Below are positions 44,127 through 52,742 of a stretch of 64,000 nucleotides of DNA, in pieces. The notes below the pieces were generated by a model. The model did not search any database, was not told the DNA's origin, and saw only the letters and a program-made list of their open reading frames with translations. Positions within the stretch are counted from its first letter, which is position 1. Every line of letters begins with the position of its first letter. Source of the stretch: Paeniglutamicibacter kerguelensis (GTDB taxonomy: Bacteria > Actinomycetota > Actinomycetes > Actinomycetales > Micrococcaceae). Location: positions 1 through 64,000 of the forward strand of contig NZ_JAGIOF010000001.1 of assembly GCF_017876535.1 (NCBI RefSeq). Reading direction: 5' to 3'. The translations under genes and the position numbers were made by a program.

Positions 44127-44939
44127 ATGATTTCCGTTCCGTACATCCTGCCCGGCCGTCCCGCGGCGGTGCGGCCGTTGGCCCTGTTGAGCGCGGGGCT
44201 CTGTTCGGTGACGCTGCGCTCGCTGGGCATTGAACAGGTCGTTGCCACCGCGGCCGCGGCCGGACTGTCCGGCATCGAATGGGGGAGCGATGTCCACGTT
44301 GTCGACGCCGCATCCGCCGACCTTGCGCGGGAGGCCTGCGCCGCGGCCGGGCTGCGGGTCTTCTCGCTCGGGTCCTACTACAGGGCCGGAAGCTTCGGCG
44401 ACTTTGACGTGGTGGCTGCCCTGGCAGCCCGCTTGGGGGCACCACGCATACGCATTTGGGCCGGGGAGGCCGACCCCGCGGACGCCGATGAGGGCACCTG
44501 GGAGGCGGTGGTGGGCGACACCCGGCGCATCGCGGAGATCGCCGCGGCCCACGGCCTCGAGCTGGCCTTTGAGTTCCATGACGGCTCGCTGACGAGCAGC
44601 GTTGAATCAACCCTTGAGCTGCTGGCCCAGGTGGACCGGCCCAACGTTGGCACCTATTGGCAGCCTGCCGTGGGCATCGGCGACCGCGAGGCCCTGGAAT
44701 CGCTGCGCCGGGTGATCGGGCACGTCACGGGAATCCACTGCTTCTCCTGGTGGCCGGCAACCGAGCGGCTTGCGCTGGAGGAGCGCGGCGGGCTCTGGCG
44801 CGACGTTGCCGCAGCGGTGCTGGAACACGGGCGCGAGATGGACCTGATGCTTGAATTCGTCGCGGGAGACAGCCCGGATCAACTGATCAACGATGCAATC
44901 TTCCTGCGCAAGCTCACCGAGGGATCGGCTTCGGCCTAG
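44127..44939 (+). CDS. Sugar phosphate isomerase/epimerase (TIM barrel)
   Basis: This protein of about 270 residues belongs to the xylose-isomerase-like (AP endonuclease 2 fold) family. It shows LCSVTLRSLGIEQVVATAAA, GLSGIEWGSDVHV, a Glu in LELAFEFHDGSL, and metal-site candidates in TYWQPAVGI and IHCFSWWPA. The start is uncertain: ATG 44127 begins at the conserved fold, while ATG 44052 would add 25 low-complexity residues and has GAGG 11 bases upstream. It follows the strong terminator, so it needs its own promoter. It probably isomerises a keto-sugar in the pathway of the preceding operon. A 15-bp tandem repeat spans its stop codon. Confidence 0.82.
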   Translation: MISVPYILPGRPAAVRPLALLSAGLCSVTLRSLGIEQVVATAAAAGLSGIEWGSDVHVVDAASADLAREACAAAGLRVFSLGSYYRAGSFGDFDVVAALAARLGAPRIRIWAGEADPADADEGTWEAVVGDTRRIAEIAAAHGLELAFEFHDGSLTSSVESTLELLAQVDRPNVGTYWQPAVGIGDREALESLRRVIGHVTGIHCFSWWPATERLALEERGGLWRDVAAAVLEHGREMDLMLEFVAGDSPDQLINDAIFLRKLTEGSASA

Positions 44940-44969
44940 TCGGCTTCGGCCTAGTCGGCTCCGGCCTGG
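44925..44969. repeat. 15-bp tandem repeat across a stop codon
   Basis: TCGGCTTCGGCCTAG occurs twice in perfect tandem (44,925-44,939 and 44,940-44,954), and a third diverged unit follows (TCGGCTCCGGCCTGG). The first unit encodes the last codons and stop of the isomerase, so the expansion duplicates the stop codon without changing the protein. Confidence 0.85.
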
Positions 44970-44980
44970 ACGCTGCCGGC

Positions 44981-46024
44981 TTAGACAAGGGTTGAGGTGC
45001 TGTGGCGCAATACCACGGCGCCCTCGACGGCGGAAGGTCCTGCCTCGCCGGAGATGGCGCCCAAGGTGACAAGCCGGCCGAGGTCCTCCAGTGGCAGACC
45101 CACCGTGGATAGCGAGGGCCGGAAGTCGCGCAACCATTCGATGTCGTCGAAACCGGCCAGTGCCGCATCCCGTGGGGCCTTCAGCCCGTGTTCGCGCAGC
45201 GCGGCGGCCACGCCGATGGCCATGACGTCGTTGCAGGCGAAAATGCAGGGGCGCGGCGCCCCCGCGGCGGTGATTTTCCCGGCGATCCCGTCGCCGGCGT
45301 CGAAGCCGCCGTTCCTGTTGAATCCGGTGTGCACCACTTCCGCCGCCGGACGTCCCGCGGCGGCCAACCCTTGCTGGAAACCCCCGATCCGATCGTCCGA
45401 CGTGGCCAGGCCCTCCGGCCCGCCCACGATCACGAAGGGACCCTCGTGGTCCCGGGCCAGGGCCAATGCGAGCTCGCGCGCGAGGGCTTCATTCGGGATC
45501 TCGACGGTGTGGACACTGCCGGTTTCGGTAAGCCCCGCGACCGGCTGGCCCAGGGTGCCGACGCGCCCCCCGTTGCGGCAATAGCGGTCCAGCTCGACCG
45601 CCAGCTCGGCATTGGCGCCGGCATCTTCACGGCGCGTGGAGCGCGAGCCGGCCAGGATGATCGACTCCGCCCTGCGCCCGGCAAACGCCATGACAGCATC
45701 CTTTTCGGACGCCGGGGTGCCGTCGGTGGTGGCCAGCAGCACCATGCGGTGTTCCTGCCGGGCGGCGGCCTGGACGCCCTGGGCGATGGCGGAGAAGTAG
45801 GGGTCGGCGATGTCGTGGACGATCAGCCCGATGAGGCCAGTGCTGGACTTGGCCAGGGCCTGGGCCTGGGCGTTGGCCACATAGCCCAGGGACGCGGCGG
45901 CGGCGCGGACGCGCTCGGCGATGCCTTCGGCGGGCTTCCTCGCGGAGCCGTTGAGGACCCGGGAGGCGGTTGCTTGCGAGACTCCGGCCAACTTGGCCAC
46001 TTCGGCCAATGTGCTTGCTGCCAC
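44981..46024 (-). CDS. LacI-family regulator of the DUF993 operon
   Basis: This 347-residue repressor has the LacI HTH TLAEVAKLAGVSQATASRVL at residues 5-24 and a sugar-sensing domain (TGLIGLIVHDIADPYFSAIAQG onward). The start is GTG 46024, with AAAGGAAAA a few bases upstream; upstream in-frame sequence crosses the operators and is rejected. It is divergent from the oxidoreductase gene at 46,187, and the two palindromes between them contain the GCGCTT core usual for such regulators, so it probably represses that operon and itself. Confidence 0.92.
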   Translation of the reverse strand: MAASTLAEVAKLAGVSQATASRVLNGSARKPAEGIAERVRAAAASLGYVANAQAQALAKSSTGLIGLIVHDIADPYFSAIAQGVQAAARQEHRMVLLATTDGTPASEKDAVMAFAGRRAESIILAGSRSTRREDAGANAELAVELDRYCRNGGRVGTLGQPVAGLTETGSVHTVEIPNEALARELALALARDHEGPFVIVGGPEGLATSDDRIGGFQQGLAAAGRPAAEVVHTGFNRNGGFDAGDGIAGKITAAGAPRPCIFACNDVMAIGVAAALREHGLKAPRDAALAGFDDIEWLRDFRPSLSTVGLPLEDLGRLVTLGAISGEAGPSAVEGAVVLRHSTSTLV

Positions 46025-46080
46025 GGGTTTTCCTTTCGAGGGGAGTGCTGGAACCACATTACGCGAGTCCGCGACGAATT

Positions 46081-46098
46081 TGGGAAAGCGCTTGCCCA
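46081..46098. promoter_or_regulatory. LacI-type operator 1 of the DUF993 operon
   Basis: Palindrome TGGGAAAGCGCTTGCCCA, arms TGGG-AAGCGCTT-CCCA, 57 bases upstream of the regulator gene. Confidence 0.8.
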
Positions 46099-46129
46099 AA
46101 TGCCGTCGACCGTGCACACTGGAGGCAAC

Positions 46130-46145
46130 GGGAATGCGCTTTCCC
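46130..46145. promoter_or_regulatory. LacI-type operator 2 of the DUF993 operon
   Basis: GGGAATGCGCTTTCCC, related to operator 1 through GGGAA-GCGCTT-CCC. It lies 41 bases upstream of the oxidoreductase start. Confidence 0.75.
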
Positions 46146-46186
46146 GCTTTCCGACACGCGCAACACCAACCCTCCGGAGGACCCAC

Positions 46187-47356
46187 ATGGGCATCGAAAC
46201 CAAGACGATCCGAATCGCCATGAACGGCATCACCGGCCGCATGGGCTACCGCCAGCACCTGCTGCGCTCCATCCTTCCCATCCGGGACGCCGGGGGCTTC
46301 ACGCTGGAGGACGGCACCAGGATCCAGGTCGAGCCGATCCTGGTGGGCCGCAACGAGGCCAAGGTCCGCGAGCTGGCCGAGAAGCACAACGTCGCCGAAT
46401 GGTCCACCGACCTCGACGCGGTGATCAACGACCCGAGCATCGACGTCGTCTTCGACGCCTCCATGACCAGCCTCCGTGCCGCCACGCTGAAAAAGGCGAT
46501 GCTGGCCGGCAAGCACGTATTCACCGAGAAGCCCACCGCCGAAACCCTCGAGGAAGCTATCGAGCTGGCCCGCATCGGCCAGAGCACGGGAGTCACCGCC
46601 GGCGTGGTGCACGACAAGCTGTACCTGCCGGGCCTGGTCAAGCTGCGCCGCCTGGTGGACGACGGCTTCTTCGGCCGGGTCCTGTCCATCCGCGGCGAAT
46701 TCGGCTACTGGGTCTTCGAGGGGGAGAACCAGGCGGCCCAGCGCCCGTCCTGGAATTACCGCAAGGAAGACGGCGGCGGCATGACCACCGACATGTTCTG
46801 CCACTGGAACTACGTGCTCGAAGGCATCGTCGGCAAGGTCAAGTCCGTCAACGCCAAGACCGCCACGCACATCCCGGCCCGCTGGGACGAGTCAGGCACG
46901 GAGTACAAGGCCACTGCCGACGACGCCTCCTACGGCATCTTCGAACTCGAGACCCCGGGCGGCGACCAGGTCGTCGGCCAGGTAAATTCCTCTTGGGCCG
47001 TGCGCGTCTACCGTGACGAGCTCGTGGAGTTCCAGGTCGACGGCACCCACGGCTCCGCCGTCGCGGGCCTGAACAAGTGCGTCGCCCAGCAGCGCGCGCA
47101 CACGCCCAAGCCCGTCTGGAACCCGGACCTGCCGGTCACCGAATCGTTCCGCAGCCAGTGGCAGGAAGTTCCGGCCAACGCGGAGCTGGACAACGGGTTC
47201 AAGCTGCAGTGGGAGGAATTCCTGCGCGACGTCGTCGCCGGACGCGAACACCGCTTCGGCCTGCTCTCCGCCGCCCGCGGCGTCCAGCTCGCCGAGCTGG
47301 GCCTGCAGTCCAACAACGAACGCCGCACCATCGACATCCCGGAGATCGCACTCTGA
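46187..47356 (+). CDS. Gfo/Idh/MocA-family oxidoreductase
   Basis: This 389-residue NAD(P)-dependent dehydrogenase probably oxidises a hydroxyl of a sugar or sugar derivative. The nucleotide loop is unusual: AMNGITGRMGYRQHLLRS instead of the common GxGxxG with a short strand, closer to dihydrodipicolinate reductase. The conserved E114-K115-P116 motif (VFTEKPTAE), which carries the catalytic Lys, is present, and GVVHDKLYLPGLVKLRRL follows. CCGGAGGA lies before the ATG. It is the first gene of a four-gene overlapping operon with DUF993, isomerase and glycerate kinase; its stop overlaps the ATG of the DUF993 gene by one base. Confidence 0.92.
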   Translation: MGIETKTIRIAMNGITGRMGYRQHLLRSILPIRDAGGFTLEDGTRIQVEPILVGRNEAKVRELAEKHNVAEWSTDLDAVINDPSIDVVFDASMTSLRAATLKKAMLAGKHVFTEKPTAETLEEAIELARIGQSTGVTAGVVHDKLYLPGLVKLRRLVDDGFFGRVLSIRGEFGYWVFEGENQAAQRPSWNYRKEDGGGMTTDMFCHWNYVLEGIVGKVKSVNAKTATHIPARWDESGTEYKATADDASYGIFELETPGGDQVVGQVNSSWAVRVYRDELVEFQVDGTHGSAVAGLNKCVAQQRAHTPKPVWNPDLPVTESFRSQWQEVPANAELDNGFKLQWEEFLRDVVAGREHRFGLLSAARGVQLAELGLQSNNERRTIDIPEIAL

Positions 47357-48570
47357 TGGCTTCCCTGATCCTGCCCGCCCCCGACGGCGGAACCCGCGAG
47401 TACACCCTGCAGCCGGCCACCGAGTGGGCCAAGCCCGCCGCTCCGCTGACCGCCCGCCGCGCGTACGCCGCGGCACACGTCATCCCCGAGACCACCGCGG
47501 AGAACGTGCCCGGGGCCCCGGCCCGCCTGGACTGGGAGGCCACCCTGGCCTACCGGCACGAACTGTGGTCCCACGGCCTGGGCGTGGCCGATGCCATGGA
47601 CACCGCCCAGCGCGGCATGGGCCTTGACTGGGCCGCGACCCAACAGCTCATCAAGCACACCGGAACCGAGGCCGCCTCGGTAGTCGCCTCTAACAACCCC
47701 GCCACCGCCGGCAAAACCGTCCGGGACCTGGTGTCCTGCGGCGCCGGCACCGACCAGCTGGACCTGGAGGCCCTGCCCTTGGGGGGACGGGGCATCCAGG
47801 CTGTCCTTGAGGCCTACCGGGAACAGATCGCGGTCGTCTCCGAATCCGGGCCCAAGATCATCCTGATGGCCTCGCGCGCGCTGGCGAAGGTCGCCGAATC
47901 AGCGGAGGACTACCTGCACGTCTACTCCACGCTGCTGCGGGAAATCGACCAGCCGGTGATCCTGCACTGGCTGGGCACCATGTTCGACCCTGCGCTCGCC
48001 GGGTACTGGGGCTCGGAGGACGTGGCCACGGCCACGGAGACCTTCCTCTCCCTGGTCCGCGAAAACGCGGACAAGGTGGACGGCGTCAAGGTCTCGCTGC
48101 TGGATGCGACCCATGAGACCGAACTCCGGGCGGCGCTTCCGGAGGGGGTGCGCCTGTACACCGGGGACGACTTCAACTACCCGGAACTCATCGACGGCGA
48201 CGGCACCCGCCACTCCGACGCCCTGCTGGGCATCTTCGCGGCCATCTACCCGGCGGCCTCCGCGGCGCTGCAGAGCTACGACGCGGGCGAGAACGCCAAG
48301 GCCCGCGCCATCCTGGACTCCACCCGCGAGCTGGGCAAACACATCTTCAGCGCCCCCACGTTCTACTACAAGACGGGCATCGCGTTCATGTCCTGGCTCA
48401 ACGGGCAGCAGGCGGGCTTCCAGATGGTCGGCGGCCTGCATTCCGGCCGCTCCGTGCCGCACCTGGCCCGCACCTTCGAGCTGGCCGACCGGGCCGGGCT
48501 GCTCAGGGACCCGGACCTGGCCGCATTCCGGATGTCGGGCTTCCTGCGCATCAACGGGGTGGACGCATGA
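47356..48570 (+). CDS. DUF993 protein (dihydrodipicolinate-synthase-like TIM barrel)
   Basis: This 404-residue protein matches the DUF993 family, predicted to fold like dihydrodipicolinate synthase and therefore a candidate aldolase or lyase. Visible family segments are LDWEATLAYRHELWSHGLGV, AMDTAQRGMGLDWAATQQLI, IILMASRALAKVAESAEDYL, and a VDGVKVSLLDATHETELRAA stretch whose Lys sits where class I aldolases of this fold place the Schiff-base Lys. No reaction has been read from sequence. It overlaps both neighbours (ATG in the stop of the oxidoreductase; its stop in the ATG of the isomerase), so the three proteins are probably made in equal amounts. Confidence 0.88.
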   Translation: MASLILPAPDGGTREYTLQPATEWAKPAAPLTARRAYAAAHVIPETTAENVPGAPARLDWEATLAYRHELWSHGLGVADAMDTAQRGMGLDWAATQQLIKHTGTEAASVVASNNPATAGKTVRDLVSCGAGTDQLDLEALPLGGRGIQAVLEAYREQIAVVSESGPKIILMASRALAKVAESAEDYLHVYSTLLREIDQPVILHWLGTMFDPALAGYWGSEDVATATETFLSLVRENADKVDGVKVSLLDATHETELRAALPEGVRLYTGDDFNYPELIDGDGTRHSDALLGIFAAIYPAASAALQSYDAGENAKARAILDSTRELGKHIFSAPTFYYKTGIAFMSWLNGQQAGFQMVGGLHSGRSVPHLARTFELADRAGLLRDPDLAAFRMSGFLRINGVDA

Positions 48571-49418
48571 GCGACTACCTGGGCGATTACTCGAGGCTCT
48601 CGCTGAACAGCGCGACCACCAAGAAGCTGACCCTGCCGCAGGTCATTGACGCCTGCGTGGCGGCCGGGATCCCGGCCATCGGCCCGTGGCGCGACCGCGT
48701 GGCCGAGGTCGGCGTGGAGAACGCGGCCAGGCTCATCAAGGACGCCGGGTTGCGCGTGTCCTCGCTGTGCCGCGGCGGCTTCCTGACCGCACCCGACGCC
48801 GAAGGTCAGGCCGCGGCGCTGGCGGACAACCGCGCCGCCATCCTGGAGGCCGTGGCACTGGAAACCACCGAGCTCTTCCTGGTGGTGGGCGGCCTGGCCC
48901 CGGGGGAGAAGGACGTCATCGCCGCCCGCAACCGGGTGGCCGAACGCCTCGCGGACCTGGTGCCCTTCGCCGTGGAACACGGCATCCGCCTGGTGCTCGA
49001 GCCGCTGCACCCGATGTACGCGGCGGACCGCGCACTGATCTCCACCCTCGGCCAGGCCCTGGACCTTGCGGCCCCCTACGACGCCTCGGCGGTCGGCGTC
49101 GCGGTCGACACCTTCCACGTCTGGTGGGATCCGGATTTGAAGTCCCAGATCGAGCGCGCCGGCCGGGAGAACCGGATCGCCTCCTACCAGGTGTGCGACT
49201 TCAACCTGCCCATCGCCGCGGACGCCCTGCTGTCGCGGGGCATGATGGGCGACGGGGTCATCGACTTCGCGACCATCGGCGGCTGGGTGCGCGACGCCGG
49301 CTACACCGGCGACATCGAGGTGGAAATCTTCAACCAGGACATTTGGGATTCCGACGCTGACGCCGTCCTGGCCACCATGAAGGAACGCTATGCCCGGCTG
49401 GTGGTTCCGCATGCCTGA
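48567..49418 (+). CDS. Sugar phosphate isomerase/epimerase (TIM barrel)
   Basis: This 283-residue xylose-isomerase-like barrel has conserved Glu/Asp/His positions suited to metal binding: GIRLVLEPLHPMYAADRALI (Glu and His), VGVAVDTFHVWWDPDL (Asp and His), YQVCDFNLP and DIEVEIFNQDIW (Glu). It should isomerise or epimerise a ketose-type intermediate. The ATG overlaps the DUF993 stop (ATGA), and its C-terminus overlaps the glycerate kinase start by 29 bases, so it belongs to the same operon. Confidence 0.9.
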   Translation: MSDYLGDYSRLSLNSATTKKLTLPQVIDACVAAGIPAIGPWRDRVAEVGVENAARLIKDAGLRVSSLCRGGFLTAPDAEGQAAALADNRAAILEAVALETTELFLVVGGLAPGEKDVIAARNRVAERLADLVPFAVEHGIRLVLEPLHPMYAADRALISTLGQALDLAAPYDASAVGVAVDTFHVWWDPDLKSQIERAGRENRIASYQVCDFNLPIAADALLSRGMMGDGVIDFATIGGWVRDAGYTGDIEVEIFNQDIWDSDADAVLATMKERYARLVVPHA

Positions 49419-50652
49419 GGCCGGCCGGCCGCTGCGGGTCCTGGTTGCGCCGGACAAGTTCAAGGGATCGCTCACCGCCACCGAGGCCGCCGCGGCGATG
49501 GCCGAGGGCGTGCTGCGCGTGTATCCGGAGGCCCTGGTGACGCGGTTTCCGATTGCCGACGGCGGCGAGGGGACCCTCGATGCAGCGGTGAACGCCGGCT
49601 ACGAGCTGCGCTCCGCCGTGGTCACGGGTCCGCTCGACCAGGAGATCCTCGCGCACTGGGCCTTTCACCGGGAAGTGGACGGGACGGCGCGTGCGGTCAT
49701 CGAAACGGCCCAGGCCTCCGGCCTTGCGGCCTCGGCCCGGACCCCGGAGGGCGCGTTGTCCGCCCACAGCTACGGGTGCGGGGAACTGATCCTCCGGGCG
49801 CTCGACGCCGGCGCCACCGAGATCATCATCGGCCTCGGCGGGTCCGCCATGAGCGATGGCGGCAGCGGCGCCCTGCTGGCCTTGGGTCTCCGGATTCTCG
49901 ACGCCCACGGCGACGCGGTTGGCCTGGGCGGCGGGCACCTTGCCGGCGTCGCGTCGGTGGACGCATCGGGGCTGGACCCCCGCTTGGGCAAGGTGCGGAT
50001 CCGGTTGGCCGTCGACGTCACGAACCCGCTGTTGGGGCCCGATGGAAGCGCAGCCGTATTCGCCCCGCAGAAGGGCGCGGACTTGCCATCGGTGGCCGCG
50101 CTCGAGGCTGGCCTGCGCAATTGGTCCAAGGTGCTGCGCCAGACCACGGGCCGGGACGTCAACGTTCCCGGCGCCGGGGCAGCGGGCGGCTTCCCCGCGG
50201 CGTTCCTGGCCTTCACCGGGGCGGTTTTGGAGCCGGGGTTCCGGCGGGTCGCGGAGCTGAGTGGTTTGGCAGCGCAGCTCGATGTCACAGATCTGGTCAT
50301 CACCGGCGAGGGCTCCCTTGACGCCCAGTCCTTCGAGGGGAAGGCGCCCATCGCGTTGGCCGAGGTGGCAAGGGTAAGGAACCTGCCGGTCCTGGTGGTC
50401 GCCGGCCGCATTGCGGCGACACCGGAGGAGCTGGAACGCTACGGCATCACCGGCGCGGCCCAGCTGCTGGACTTCGCGCGGGGGACTTCCGGCACGCCCG
50501 ATCCCGAGGATGCCATGGCCAACGCGGCGCTCTATCTCCGCAGTGCCACGGCCCAGGTGCTTGCCCGAATGCTGGAACCGGACGTGGCCCGTGGGGATGC
50601 CCTGGGCGCAATCCGCCCTGAGACGGAGGAGTTGCACCCCGCCGGTCTTTAG
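49390..50652 (+). CDS. Glycerate kinase
   Basis: This 420-residue member of the GlxK/GarK glycerate kinase family phosphorylates D-glycerate (to 2- or 3-phosphoglycerate). Motifs are VAPDKFKGSLTATEAAAAMA at the N-terminus, PIADGGEGTLDAAV, the IIGLGGSAMSDGGSGALLAL loop, and LVITGEGSLDAQSFEGKAPI. ATG 49390 has AAGGA 5 bases upstream; ATG 49411 is an alternative start, seven residues shorter. As last gene of the DUF993 operon it suggests that the pathway releases glycerate. Its stop codon overlaps that of the convergent LacI gene by three bases. Confidence 0.92.
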   Translation: MPGWWFRMPEAGRPLRVLVAPDKFKGSLTATEAAAAMAEGVLRVYPEALVTRFPIADGGEGTLDAAVNAGYELRSAVVTGPLDQEILAHWAFHREVDGTARAVIETAQASGLAASARTPEGALSAHSYGCGELILRALDAGATEIIIGLGGSAMSDGGSGALLALGLRILDAHGDAVGLGGGHLAGVASVDASGLDPRLGKVRIRLAVDVTNPLLGPDGSAAVFAPQKGADLPSVAALEAGLRNWSKVLRQTTGRDVNVPGAGAAGGFPAAFLAFTGAVLEPGFRRVAELSGLAAQLDVTDLVITGEGSLDAQSFEGKAPIALAEVARVRNLPVLVVAGRIAATPEELERYGITGAAQLLDFARGTSGTPDPEDAMANAALYLRSATAQVLARMLEPDVARGDALGAIRPETEELHPAGL

Positions 50653-51728
50653 ACGGAACGCCCCGGCGCCGGTGGCGCGGTGCTCTTGCGCACCATGAGG
50701 CGCGTCGGCACGCTGACATCGCGTGCCGGGGTGTCGCCCGCGATCTGGTGGAGCAGGTTTTCGATGCTCAGGCGTCCCACCGCGTGGAAGTCCTGGCGGA
50801 TCGTGGTCAGGGGTGGCCAGAAGGAGGCCGCCTCCTCAAGGTCGTCGAACCCCACGATGCTGACGTCCTCCGGGATGGCGCGACCCAGCTCATGCATGGC
50901 CCGCATGGCTCCGAGCGCCATCTGGTCGTTCGCGGCAAAGATGGCGCTCACAGCAGGGTTCTTGCCCAGTTCGAGCCCGATCCGGTAGCCCGATTCCGCG
51001 GACCAGTCGCCGTGGAGCACCTCGGGTGCCTTGATTCCGGCCTCCTCGAGCGTCTGCTTCCACGACTCCGCCCGGTGCAACGCGGAAAAGGATGAGTCGG
51101 GGCCGCCGATGTGCCAGACCTGGCGGTGGCCGAGCTCCAGCAGGTGCTCGGTGGCCAGCCTGGCGCCCTGGTGCTGGTCGGTGTCCACCACCGAATAACC
51201 CGATCCGGCATTCGAGTCGATCACGACCGCAGGCAGGTCCTCGGGGAGGGCGATGTCCGCATGGTCGAGCAGGTGGGCCTCGAAAATGATGACCACCCCG
51301 TCCACCTGCTGTTCGCGCAACTGGTGGTAGGCGCCGGAGACCTTGCCCGTGGTGGGGTCGGTCAGCGGGATGAGCGTGACCGAGTAGCCGGCACGCGACG
51401 CGGCCGTGGCGATCGCGTCGAGGGTTCGCATGTTGCCGAAGGTCGAAAGCGTGAACATGATGACGCCGATGGACTTGAAGCGGCCGCTCTTCAGGGCCCG
51501 GGCGGCCCGGTTCGGCCGGTAGCCCAGTTTCTGCATCGCATCCAGGACCCGCTTCTTCGTCGTTTCCTCGACATTGCTGAGCCCGTTTGCAACGCGGGAC
51601 ACCGTCTGGGATGACACGCCGGCCTCCCTCGCGACGTCCGCCATGGAGGGGCCGCGCGTGGTGCGGGCGTGGTGCGAAGCTGCGTTTCCATCCCCGAGAT
51701 CGGGGAAGCTGGAATGTGAAAGTGTCAT
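50649..51728 (-). CDS. LacI-family regulator of the GH35/ABC operon
   Basis: This 359-residue repressor has its HTH at about residues 28-50 (SMADVAREAGVSSQTVSRVA) after an unusually long hydrophilic N-terminal tail, then a sugar-sensor domain (FKSIGVIMFTLSTFGNMRTL onward). I start it at ATG 51728, with AAGGG 6 bases upstream, and not at the ATG 51749 that overlaps an operator. It is divergent from the transporter operon at 51,822. Two strong palindromes lie between the genes. Its ligand is probably a galactoside, inferred from the GH35 enzyme at the end of the operon. Confidence 0.92.
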   Translation of the reverse strand: MTLSHSSFPDLGDGNAASHHARTTRGPSMADVAREAGVSSQTVSRVANGLSNVEETTKKRVLDAMQKLGYRPNRAARALKSGRFKSIGVIMFTLSTFGNMRTLDAIATAASRAGYSVTLIPLTDPTTGKVSGAYHQLREQQVDGVVIIFEAHLLDHADIALPEDLPAVVIDSNAGSGYSVVDTDQHQGARLATEHLLELGHRQVWHIGGPDSSFSALHRAESWKQTLEEAGIKAPEVLHGDWSAESGYRIGLELGKNPAVSAIFAANDQMALGAMRAMHELGRAIPEDVSIVGFDDLEEAASFWPPLTTIRQDFHAVGRLSIENLLHQIAGDTPARDVSVPTRLMVRKSTAPPAPGRSV

Positions 51729-51746
51729 TTTTCCCTTTTCCTCTTG

Positions 51747-51764
51747 CATGTTTACCTAAACATG
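51747..51764. promoter_or_regulatory. LacI-type operator 1 of the GH35/ABC operon
   Basis: CATGTTTACCTAAACATG, arms CATGTTTA and TAAACATG perfectly complementary around CC, just upstream of the regulator gene. Confidence 0.85.
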
Positions 51765-51781
51765 CTACTTTTGTTTCCACA

Positions 51782-51797
51782 ATGTTTGCGTAAACAT
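51782..51797. promoter_or_regulatory. LacI-type operator 2 of the GH35/ABC operon
   Basis: ATGTTTGCGTAAACAT, same ATGTTT/AAACAT arms as operator 1, ending 24 bases before the permease start and 15 bases before its ribosome binding site. Confidence 0.85.
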
Positions 51798-51821
51798 ACC
51801 AGGATGAGACTAAGGATACTT

Positions 51822-52739
51822 ATGACAACGACGTCGAGCGCGACGGTTGCCACCCGGTCCCTTCGGCCACGGCGGCGCAGCGGCAGATGGATGGGGTGGG
51901 CGTTTGTTGGCCCCTTCATGCTTGTCTTTGCACTCGTGTTCCTTGCTCCGGTCCTCTACGCCGTCTACCTGAGCCTGTTCCAGAACCAGATGGTGGGAGG
52001 CAACAAGTTCGTTGGCGGAGCCAACTACGTCCAGGCCCTGACCGACCCGCAGTTCTGGGACGCGGTGCGCCGGGTGGGGCTGTTCCTGGTGGTGCAGGTG
52101 CCCATCATGCTGGTTGTTGCGCTGGCCGCGGCGCTGGCCATCGACAGTTCGCGACTGCGATTCTCGTCGTTCTTCCGCATCTCGATCTTCCTGCCGTACG
52201 CGGTCCCCGCGGTCGTGGCGACCCTGATGTGGGGTTTCATCTACGGTCCGCGCTTCGGCTTGGTGGGAAACATCAACGAATTCTTCGGTTGGGCGATTCC
52301 GGATCCGCTGTCCAGCAGCTGGATCCTCGTTGCGATCGGCAACATCACGACGTGGGAGTTCACCGGCTACAACATGCTGATCTTCTACGCGGCGCTCAAG
52401 ACCATTCCCTCGGACCTGTACGAGGCGGCCAGCCTGGACGGGGCCGGCGCGCTGAGCGTCATCCGGAACATCAAGATTCCCTCCATCCGCGGAGCCATCG
52501 GCATTGCCACCATCTTCTCTGTCATCGGCAGCTTCCAGCTGTTCAACGAACCGAACATCCTCAAGTCGCTGGCACCGAACTCCATCAGCTCCTATTTCAC
52601 CCCCAACATGTACGCATACAACCTGTCCTTCGCCGGCCAGCAGTTCAATTACGCTGCGGCGATCGCCATGATCATGGGCCTGTTGACGATGATCGTGGCC
52701 TACATCGTCCAGCTCTCCGGTTCTCGAAAGGATGCCTAG
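51822..52739 (+). CDS. Sugar ABC permease, MalF/UgpA type (third importer)
   Basis: This 305-residue permease has six transmembrane segments, FLPYAVPAVVATLMWGFIYGP, and a slightly altered EAA loop (IPSDLYEAASLDGAGALSVI, Ser in place of the usual Arg after EAA). The start is ATG 51822, with AAGGAT 4 bases before it; the frame extends further upstream across the operators but is not coding there. It heads the operon permease-permease-binding protein-GH35. No ATPase gene is present. Confidence 0.92.
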   Translation: MTTTSSATVATRSLRPRRRSGRWMGWAFVGPFMLVFALVFLAPVLYAVYLSLFQNQMVGGNKFVGGANYVQALTDPQFWDAVRRVGLFLVVQVPIMLVVALAAALAIDSSRLRFSSFFRISIFLPYAVPAVVATLMWGFIYGPRFGLVGNINEFFGWAIPDPLSSSWILVAIGNITTWEFTGYNMLIFYAALKTIPSDLYEAASLDGAGALSVIRNIKIPSIRGAIGIATIFSVIGSFQLFNEPNILKSLAPNSISSYFTPNMYAYNLSFAGQQFNYAAAIAMIMGLLTMIVAYIVQLSGSRKDA

Positions 52740-52742
52740 CCC

